From NCBI GenBank assembly GCA_036380925.1, contig DASVDW010000218.1:1-10542 (forward strand): 10,542 nt of DNA. The letters run 5' to 3'. The position numbers and the translations under genes were made by a program. Below are positions 5,901 through 10,542 of this stretch, one piece after another (the stretch's first letter is position 1; each line of letters opens with the position of its first letter). The notes under the pieces were generated by a model, which did not search any database, was not told the origin of the DNA, and worked only from the letters and a program-made list of their open reading frames with translations. The stretch comes from JAICLV01 sp036380925 (lineage in GTDB: Bacteria; Actinomycetota; Actinomycetes; Acidothermales; Acidothermaceae).

Positions 5901-6830
5901 ATGAGTCAGCAGACACCGGTCGTCGGAAGCCGCGAGCCGTGCCCCTGCGGGTCGGGCCGGCGGTACAAGGCGTGCCACGGTCGGGCCGACCGCGAGCGCG
6001 CGCATCACGTCGTCGCAAGACCGTTCGCGGGTCTGGCCGGCGAATGCGATTGGGTGGCGCTGCGCGAAATCGTGCCGGCCGCGACCGGGCGGCTCCAACT
6101 GCGCGAGGGCGCGACGTCGCCGATCACGGTCGCGACGGTGTTGCCGCTCGCCTGGCCGGCTATGGTGCGGCCCGACGGCTCGATCTACCTGGGACTGCAA
6201 ACGGCGACCCAGTCCGCTGACCCCAGCCGCGACCTCGCCGCCGCGCTGGTCGCCGCCTCGGCCGCCCCGCCGGGCACGTCGATCACGAACGCCGACCTGG
6301 CCGCGGACCTGGTCGGCGCGCCGGCCGCCGGCCCGCGCCTGCAGGACCTCGTCGCGGATTCGCCACTCGACGTGCGCGTGCATTCCGGTTTTGAGTTCTG
6401 GGGCCAGGACATGCCAGACCCCGACGGCGAGCTCGCCGCCTCCCTGGAGCGGGCCTCTGAAGCCGTGGTGCCGACCGCCCGACTCAGCGGCGTGGACGCC
6501 GCGTACTGGTGCCGCATCGGCGAGCGCACCCACCTGCGATGGGTGTTGCCCGACGACGAGGCGCCCCTGCTCGACGCGCTCGCCAGGTTGCACGCCGCGA
6601 GAGAGCTCGGCCTGGGGGAGGGCAGCAAGTACGTCGGCGCCTTCCGCGCGCATGGCTTGGTGGTGCCAGTGTGGGATCTGTCACCCGACGCGGAGGCCGA
6701 TGACGTAGCGCAACCCGCCGCGGCGCTGCGTAAGCGGCTGGATGACGCGTTGCGTGACACGCGCCCACTCTCCGTAGCCGAACGGCGCTCGCGCGCCGGG
6801 TTGTTGTCGCGACAGGTGACTCTGCGCTAG
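5901..6830 (+). CDS. DUF5926 family protein with N-terminal SEC-C zinc motif
   Basis: This 309-residue protein begins with a short leader and then REPCPCGSGRRYKACHG, a SEC-C-type zinc-binding motif with ligands Cys14, Cys16, Cys25 and His26. The same motif occurs at the C-terminus of SecA, where it helps contact SecB and ribosomes. The rest, from about 36 to 309, matches the actinobacterial DUF5926 domain: RPFAGLAGECDWVALREIVP, then LPLAWPAMVRPDGSIYLGLQ, and later GEGSKYVGAFRAHGLVVPVW. The function is unknown. It is a predicted cytosolic protein with no signal peptide or membrane span. ATG 5901 has no Shine-Dalgarno but has TAAGCT 8 nt upstream. It sits between an RsbW-like gene (51 bp upstream) and a signal-rich intergenic region. 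Family assignment is firm; no activity can be proposed from the sequence. Confidence 0.92.
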   Translation: MSQQTPVVGSREPCPCGSGRRYKACHGRADRERAHHVVARPFAGLAGECDWVALREIVPAATGRLQLREGATSPITVATVLPLAWPAMVRPDGSIYLGLQTATQSADPSRDLAAALVAASAAPPGTSITNADLAADLVGAPAAGPRLQDLVADSPLDVRVHSGFEFWGQDMPDPDGELAASLERASEAVVPTARLSGVDAAYWCRIGERTHLRWVLPDDEAPLLDALARLHAARELGLGEGSKYVGAFRAHGLVVPVWDLSPDAEADDVAQPAAALRKRLDDALRDTRPLSVAERRSRAGLLSRQVTLR

Positions 6831-6848
6831 CGAATTTCCGTCAAGCCC

Positions 6849-6877
6849 TTGGGCGGGACGGCAACTCGTTGTAGTCT
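6849..6877 (+). promoter_or_regulatory. Promoter driving the candidate small RNA
   Basis: TTGGGC (6849-6854) and TAGTCT (6872-6877) are separated by exactly 17 nt. The -10 fits TANNNT and the -35 keeps the TTG core. Six bases later is G6884, the first base of a perfect hairpin. The alignment of spacing, elements and hairpin start argues for a true promoter rather than chance. Confidence 0.5.
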
Positions 6878-6883
6878 TCGTTC

Positions 6884-6965
6884 GCCCGGGTGCCGCTGCA
6901 TCCCCCGTCGGCGGCACCCGGGCCTCCAACCACCCCGCCGCTCGTGCTCCCGCGCTGACCTTTTT
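6884..6965 (+). ncRNA. Candidate small RNA: 13-bp hairpin with C-rich loop
   Basis: Bases 6884-6896 and 6911-6923 form a perfect 13-bp stem (GCCCGGGTGCCGC and its complement) around a 14-nt loop containing CATCCCCC. The stem begins at the +1 predicted from the promoter at 6849-6877. It is followed by about 37 C-rich, probably single-stranded bases and then TTTTT at 6961-6965, which could be the 3' end; a 6-bp pairing CCCGCG/CGCGGG (6949-6954/6970-6975) brackets that T-run. A 5' stable hairpin exposing a C-run recalls the actinobacterial 6C (B11) small RNAs, but those have two such hairpins with six or more C each, and I find only one with five. The alternative is a U-less terminator of the DUF5926 gene, which ends 53 bp upstream. 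The 3' end is approximate. Confidence 0.4.
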
Positions 6966-6982
6966 CGGCCGCGGGGTAGGTT
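6955..6982 (+). promoter_or_regulatory. Promoter giving a leaderless SDR transcript
   Basis: CTGACC (6955-6960) and TAGGTT (6977-6982) are 16 nt apart, and the -10 ends 6 nt before the ATG at 6989. Transcription would then begin at the start codon itself. No Shine-Dalgarno is present, which agrees with a leaderless mRNA, common in actinobacteria. Confidence 0.5.
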
Positions 6983-6988
6983 CGGCTC

Positions 6989-7930
6989 ATGCGATCTCCC
7001 GACATCCTTGACGGCCGCGTCGCGGTCGTCACGGGCGCGGGTCGCGGAATCGGGCGGGGCGAGGCGATCGAGCTCGCGCGGCGCGGCGCCATCGTCGTCG
7101 TCAACGACGTCGACGCGGACGCCGCCGCGGCGGTCGTCTCCGAGATCGGCCCGCGCGCCGCCGCCCACGTCGGCGACTGCGCCGACCCGCAGGTCGCGCT
7201 GGGCGTCGTCGAGTGGGCGCTCAACACCCATGGCCGGCTCGACGCGATTGTGAACAACGCCGGAGTCGTCCGGGATCGCACGATCGCCAAGATGACGCCG
7301 GCGGAATGGGACGCCGTGATCACCGTGCACCTGCGTGGTCATTACGCGTTGACCCACGCCGCCTGCGCGTATTGGAAGGAACTCGGCGGCGGCCCCGACA
7401 ACCCGGTCGGTCACATCGTGTGCACGACGAGCACGTCAGGCTTGCTCGGCAACTTCGGCCAGTCGAACTACGGCGCAGCCAAAGCGGGAATCGCCGCGTT
7501 CTCGACGATCGTCGCGCAGGAGATGGCGCGCCACGGCGTCAACTGCAACGCGATCGCACCAGCCGCCCGCACCCGGATGACCGAAGGCGCGTACGGCGAC
7601 ATCCCGCGCCCGAGCGCGGACGCGCTCGCGTCGTCCGAGGAAGACTTCGACTTCTGGCATCCCGACAACGTCGCGCCGATGGTCGCCTACCTGTGCAGTG
7701 ACGCCGCCGCGCACATCAGCGGCAAGGTGTTCGGCGTCCAGGGCGACGTCGTCGAGCTCTATCAGCCGTGGACGTCGGTCGCGGTCGTCACCAATGGCGA
7801 CAAGCGGTGGGACGACGCGGCGCTTCGGCTGCGCGTCCCCGAGCTGTTCGAAGCCGCCGGCGCCGATCCGGGCGCGCAGAACATGATGGCGCGGCTGCGC
7901 TACTCGATGACCGACCGGAACCGGCGGTAG
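6989..7930 (+). CDS. SDR dehydrogenase resembling the MFE-2/Hsd4A (3R)-hydroxyacyl-CoA dehydrogenase module
   Basis: This 313-residue short-chain dehydrogenase/reductase has the classical motifs: cofactor loop TGAGRGIG (15-22), NNAG (89-92), and catalytic Ser148, Tyr161 and Lys165 (YGAAK). Asp in VVNDVD after strand beta-2 favours NAD(H) over NADP(H). The stretches NNAGVVRDRTIAKM, HLRGHYALTHAA and GNFGQSNYGAAKAG closely resemble the dehydrogenase part of peroxisomal multifunctional enzyme 2 and mycobacterial Hsd4A-type proteins, which act on 3-hydroxyacyl-CoA or 17-beta-hydroxysteroids. It is about 60 residues longer than a basic FabG; the extra tail after GKVFGVQGD carries a second domain-like segment (VPELFEAAGADPGAQ). 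Substrate is inferred. No other beta-oxidation or steroid gene is in the window. The start has TAGGTT 6 nt upstream and no ribosome site, suggesting a leaderless mRNA. Confidence 0.92.
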   Translation: MRSPDILDGRVAVVTGAGRGIGRGEAIELARRGAIVVVNDVDADAAAAVVSEIGPRAAAHVGDCADPQVALGVVEWALNTHGRLDAIVNNAGVVRDRTIAKMTPAEWDAVITVHLRGHYALTHAACAYWKELGGGPDNPVGHIVCTTSTSGLLGNFGQSNYGAAKAGIAAFSTIVAQEMARHGVNCNAIAPAARTRMTEGAYGDIPRPSADALASSEEDFDFWHPDNVAPMVAYLCSDAAAHISGKVFGVQGDVVELYQPWTSVAVVTNGDKRWDDAALRLRVPELFEAAGADPGAQNMMARLRYSMTDRNRR

Positions 7931-7999
7931 CCGCTGATCGTTTGGCTGTGGGCCTTCGCGGTGGGCATAACCACGTGAAGGGCGACCACCCTAAGCCTG

Positions 8000-8019
8000 C
8001 TCACAGCTTCGGCTGTGAG
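8000..8019 (+). terminator. UUCG-tetraloop hairpin, probable terminator or 5'-UTR element
   Basis: CTCACAGC (8000-8007), TTCG (8008-8011) and GCTGTGAG (8012-8019) form a perfect 8-bp stem with a C(UUCG)G tetraloop, an exceptionally stable RNA fold. It lies 69 bp after the SDR stop and 46 bp before the GT87 start. There is no U-tract, as is common for actinobacterial terminators, so it may end the SDR transcript or lie in the GT87 leader. Confidence 0.5.
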
Positions 8020-8065
8020 GATCACCAACCGGGGGGCTGGATTGACGACGCGAGGGGACGACGGC

Positions 8066-9451
8066 GTGGGGAGCACCGATCGGCTGAAGGTGGTGACGCC
8101 GCAGCTGGTCGAGCCGTCAATGGACTCCGCGCTGGGCGGCGGGGCCGCGGCCGAACCGGAGGTGGCCGCGCGGCATCGGCCATGGGGTCTCGCGCATCTC
8201 CACGTCTGGCACGGCCCCGGCTTGCTGCGGCGCGCCGCGCATGGGGCCAGGCGGGCGCCGCTCGCGACGCTGTTGGCGGCGTTGTTGCTGGCTGGCGTCG
8301 TGGGTCCGCTGCTGTGGACGCGGCTGTACGCCACGCCTGATCTGCGGATGGTCGACCTGGCGGTTTACCGCGCCGCCGGCGAGTCACTCGTGCATGGCCG
8401 GCCGCTGTACGGCTATCTCACGCCGGTTCCGCAGCTGCTGCCTTTCACCTATCCGCCGTTTTCCGCGATCGTCGCCTTGCCGCTCGCCTTCATGTCGAGT
8501 CAGATCACGAACTGGGTGTGGACGCTCGGGACGCTGTTCGTGCTCGGCTGGTTGGTGATGGTGGCGTTCCGGCCGTTCGTTCGCCGGTTTCCGACGAGAT
8601 ATCGGCCGGTGGCGCTGTGCGCGTTGCTTTCGGCGGTGGCGTGGACGCTGCCGGTGCGCGACTGTTTTCGTTTCGGGCAGGTCGGAATCTTCCTTGCCGC
8701 CTTGTGCTTGCTGGATTGCGTCCTGCCAAAAACCCGTTGGCCGCGCGGAATGATGATTGGCTTGGCCGCAGCGGTGAAGCTCGTGCCAGGGGTGTTCATT
8801 CCTTACCTGTGGTTGACAAACCGCAAGCGCGCGGCGGTGGTGGCGACCCTGTGGTTCGTCGGCGTCAGCGTCGCGACCGCGATCGCCATGCCAGGCGCGA
8901 GCAAGCAGTATTGGACGAGCGCGCTGTTCGACAGCGACCGCCTCGGCAACAACGCGGGCACGTCCAACCAATCGATTCGGGGTGCTTTTTTGCGCGTGCT
9001 GCCGGGGAATCTAGGCAGCGGCTTGTGGGTCATCGCCGTCCTTGTCGTGGCAATAGCCGCATATCGATGGGCGCGATCCGCTTCGCTGTCCGGCTACGAG
9101 GTTCGCGGCGTCGCGATTGTGGGATTGCTCTCGGTGTTGATGTCGCCGGTGTCGTGGATCCACCACCTCGCCGGTTGGATACCGCTTGCGATCGGAGTCG
9201 TGCTTGGTGACGGGCGCAATCGCCGTCGCGTGTTGTACGCGTTGGCGGGCATGGTGTTCTTCTCCCTCGAGGTGCCCTGGTGGGGAGGCAGCGTGGTCGG
9301 CAAATACGCACATTTCCACGTTCCAGGGCGCTTGTTACAAGACGCGTTCATGTTCGGCGTGCTATTTGCCGTATGGCTGTTGGGCCGAATGGAGTCGCCG
9401 AGCAGGGTCCGGATGTCCGCTACCCGCGAGCCCGCGCCCATGTCACGCTGA
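8066..9451 (+). CDS. GT87-family (PimE-like) membrane mannosyltransferase
   Basis: With the GTG at 8066 this is a 461-residue polytopic GT-C glycosyltransferase. After a cytosolic tail comes helix 1 (about 65-85, LATLLAALLLAGVVGPLLW) and then an extracytoplasmic loop, RMVDLAVYRAAGESLVHGRP, whose Asp97 corresponds to the catalytic Asp of the PimE/GT87 group. Further landmarks are PFTYPPFSAI, GLAAAVKLVPGVFIPYLW, GNNAGTSNQSIRGAFLR and SPVSWIHHLAGW, all typical of the family. Such enzymes add mannose from polyprenyl-phosphomannose to lipid acceptors on the outer face of the membrane (PIMs, lipoglycans); the exact acceptor is not deducible. GTG 8066 has GAGGGG (8052-8057) 8 nt upstream. In-frame alternatives are TTG 8042 and GTG 8015, the latter inside a UUCG hairpin. 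Base composition is lower than that of neighbours (about 59% GC over 8641-8820). Confidence 0.87.
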   Translation: MGSTDRLKVVTPQLVEPSMDSALGGGAAAEPEVAARHRPWGLAHLHVWHGPGLLRRAAHGARRAPLATLLAALLLAGVVGPLLWTRLYATPDLRMVDLAVYRAAGESLVHGRPLYGYLTPVPQLLPFTYPPFSAIVALPLAFMSSQITNWVWTLGTLFVLGWLVMVAFRPFVRRFPTRYRPVALCALLSAVAWTLPVRDCFRFGQVGIFLAALCLLDCVLPKTRWPRGMMIGLAAAVKLVPGVFIPYLWLTNRKRAAVVATLWFVGVSVATAIAMPGASKQYWTSALFDSDRLGNNAGTSNQSIRGAFLRVLPGNLGSGLWVIAVLVVAIAAYRWARSASLSGYEVRGVAIVGLLSVLMSPVSWIHHLAGWIPLAIGVVLGDGRNRRRVLYALAGMVFFSLEVPWWGGSVVGKYAHFHVPGRLLQDAFMFGVLFAVWLLGRMESPSRVRMSATREPAPMSR

Positions 9452-9478
9452 ACAACGTGATCAATGTTGGGGGGTTCG

Positions 9479-9982
9479 GTGGCTGAGCTTGGGGTCGACC
9501 TTGGCGTGGTCGCCATCCCGGAAAGCAGGCAGGACGGCATGTCCTACCTGCTAATTCCACTTGTCCAGCGGCCATCGCCCGAACTCGCGCCGCTGCGGGA
9601 GACGCTGCGCGCGTGGGTCACCGTCGTCGCGACGTCCGCCGACGCCTGCCTGGTGCTCGACGGCGACGGTCGGGTGGCCGGCGTCTCCGCGAGCGCCGCC
9701 GCGTTGGTCGACGAGGATCCCGCGAACATCGTCGGCCGGCGACTGGTCGGGGACGTGTTCGTGATCGTCGATTTCTCCAGCGCGGCCGAGCCGATCGGCG
9801 ATCACGCGATCGTGCCTCCGACACAGGCGCTGCACTCCGACGTGCTGAGCCGCGGGCTGATCAGGCTGCGCCGAGTGGACGACCTCACCGTGACGATCGA
9901 CGCGATCGCCGCTCCCTTGCACGCCCACGACGGCTCGCTCATCGGCACGCTGACCTTCTTCGCCCCGCTCGCCTCGAGCTAG
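9479..9982 (+). CDS. Small PAS-like single-domain protein of unknown function
   Basis: This protein of 167 residues (172 if ATG 9464 is used) has one probable PAS-type fold from about residue 48: ADACLVLDGDGRVAGVSASA, followed by GRRLVGDVFVIVDF, then LIRLRRVDDLTVTIDAIAAP and LIGTLTFFAP, i.e. the strand-helix-strand pattern of a PAS core. There is no kinase, DNA-binding or other output domain and no membrane segment. PAS domains bind small ligands or mediate protein contacts; neither ligand nor partner can be read here. I chose GTG 9479 because of GGGGGG at 9469-9474; ATG 9464 and ATG 9539 (MSYLLIPLV) are credible alternatives. It starts 27 bp after the GT87 stop, so it may be co-transcribed with it. 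The PAS call is by pattern only and is moderately secure. Confidence 0.72.
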   Translation: MAELGVDLGVVAIPESRQDGMSYLLIPLVQRPSPELAPLRETLRAWVTVVATSADACLVLDGDGRVAGVSASAAALVDEDPANIVGRRLVGDVFVIVDFSSAAEPIGDHAIVPPTQALHSDVLSRGLIRLRRVDDLTVTIDAIAAPLHAHDGSLIGTLTFFAPLASS

Positions 9983-10008
9983 TCCGCACCTGCGCCTGCG
10001 ATGGCGGT

Positions 10009-10014
10009 TAGGCT
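10009..10014 (+). promoter_or_regulatory. Candidate -10 element for leaderless DUF4446 transcript
   Basis: TAGGCT fits TANNNT and ends 7 nt before the GTG at 10022. There is no Shine-Dalgarno in the intervening TGCCGCC, so a leaderless transcript is likely. A matching -35 was not found. Confidence 0.4.
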
Positions 10015-10021
10015 TGCCGCC

Positions 10022-10542
10022 GTGTCGCTGACCAAATCCGCCGCCGACCTGCTCGCCGTCATCGGCACCGCCGCCGGCTGTGTCGGCATTCTCCTTGCCC
10101 TGCTTGCGCATCTGCGGCTTCGGCGGATGCGACGCGACTACTCGGTGTTGCAATCGGGTGACTCGCCAGGGTCGTTCGTCGCCGCCGCCGCCCGCCAGGT
10201 CGAGGCGGTCGCGCGGCTGCGGGCCGAGGTCAGCGCCGTCGAGCGCCGGGTGAGCGACCTGCGGCTGGATCTCGCCGACGCGCTGCGCCACGTCGCCGTC
10301 GTCCGTTACGACGCTTTCCGCGACATGGGCGGGCGGATGTCGTTCTCCGCCGCGTTGCTCGACGACGCGGGCGACGGCCTGGTCATCACCGCGATTCACG
10401 GTCGCAGCGAGACCCGCAGTTATGCCAAAGGCGTGAAGGCCGGCAACAGCGACCAGCAGCTGTCTCCGGAGGAGCGGCAGGCCATCGTGTTCGCGATGCG
10501 GTCCGACGTCGACGTCGCGCCTGCGGCTGCGTCTGCACCCGC
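10022..10542 (+). CDS. DUF4446 family membrane-anchored protein (partial, C-terminus missing)
   Basis: The visible 173 residues run off the right edge. An N-terminal helix at about 8-28 (LLAVIGTAAGCVGILLALLA) is followed by a basic stop-transfer stretch HLRLRRMRRDY, so the rest should face the cytoplasm. Residues about 58-90 (VEAVARLRAEVSAVERRVSD onward) form a likely coiled coil. The DUF4446 core follows: VVRYDAFRDMGGRMSFSAAL, DGLVITAIHGRSETRSYAK, then LSPEERQAIVFAMR. The family is widespread in Gram-positive bacteria and has no established function. The A/P-rich residues at the window's end suggest the protein is near its C-terminus. GTG 10022 is chosen as the first start that gives a full membrane helix, with TAGGCT 7 nt upstream. 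It lies 39 bp after the PAS-like gene. Confidence 0.9.
   Translation, partial: MSLTKSAADLLAVIGTAAGCVGILLALLAHLRLRRMRRDYSVLQSGDSPGSFVAAAARQVEAVARLRAEVSAVERRVSDLRLDLADALRHVAVVRYDAFRDMGGRMSFSAALLDDAGDGLVITAIHGRSETRSYAKGVKAGNSDQQLSPEERQAIVFAMRSDVDVAPAAASAP

Noticed and set aside
6884..6965. Formal assignment of the hairpin RNA to the 6C family
   Set aside because: 6C RNAs have two hairpins whose loops each contain at least six C. Only one hairpin with five consecutive C is visible, so I kept it as an unclassified candidate.
6827..7414. Minus-strand frames over the 6831-6988 intergenic region, including a tail ending NEDYNELPSRPRA
   Set aside because: They are mostly antisense to the SDR gene and the short tails have no ribosome site or recognisable family. 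A small peptide cannot be excluded but there is no positive support.
8015..8065. GTG 8015 as the start of the GT87 gene
   Set aside because: The codon lies in the 3' arm of a stable UUCG hairpin and has no ribosome site, whereas GTG 8066 has GAGGGG 8 nt upstream.
1..10542. CRISPR array, transposon, integrase, prophage, toxin-antitoxin or defence system
   Set aside because: I saw no regularly spaced repeats, terminal inverted repeats, transposase motifs or defence-gene signatures; the gene content is that of a stable chromosomal region.

Overview
The window is high-GC DNA, chromosomal in character, and almost certainly from an actinobacterium (class Actinomycetes). The evidence is strong GC bias at third codon positions, GTG starts, a TPP riboswitch and several genes I recognise as typical of Actinomycetes: the DUF5926/SEC-C protein, a DUF4446 protein, a GT87 (PimE-like) mannosyltransferase, an RsbW-like ATPase, and a zinc-finger Fpg/Nei glycosylase of the actinobacterial 'HLARAGW' type. 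I see no mobile element, CRISPR array, tRNA or rRNA. The genus cannot be fixed from this sequence alone.

Layout. Bases 1-116 are the 3' end of a penicillin-binding transpeptidase gene. A DoxX-like membrane protein (151-663) and an Fpg/Nei DNA glycosylase (688-1548) follow on the same strand. A TPP riboswitch (about 1584-1686) then controls an NCS1 permease (1721-3109), most likely a thiamine-precursor (HMP) importer of CytX type. A small UPF0145/YbjQ gene (3096-3416, minus strand) converges on the permease and overlaps its 3' end by 14 bp. Divergent from it is a soluble PAS-GAF-PAS histidine kinase (3497-5350) with no adjacent response regulator. It is followed by an RsbW-like ATP-binding protein (5451-5849) and the SEC-C/DUF5926 protein (5901-6830). 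The next intergenic stretch (6831-6988) is dense in signals: a well-spaced promoter, a perfect 13-bp hairpin with a C-rich loop starting exactly at the predicted +1, and a second promoter that would make the downstream SDR dehydrogenase (6989-7930) leaderless. A UUCG-capped hairpin (8000-8019) separates the SDR from a GT87 membrane mannosyltransferase (8066-9451). The window closes with a small PAS-like protein (9479-9982) and the start of a DUF4446 gene (10022 to the end).

How the genes relate. This looks like an ordinary, mostly monocistronic chromosomal region rather than one dedicated system. Functional themes are envelope building (PBP, GT87), vitamin acquisition under riboswitch control, DNA repair, and a signalling cluster (histidine kinase, RsbW-like ATPase, PAS-like protein). 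The strongest second-look items are the riboswitch-permease pair, the candidate small RNA at 6884-6965, the repeated leaderless-type promoters, and the orphan kinase next to an RsbW-like ATPase. No intergenic stretch exceeds 300 bases.
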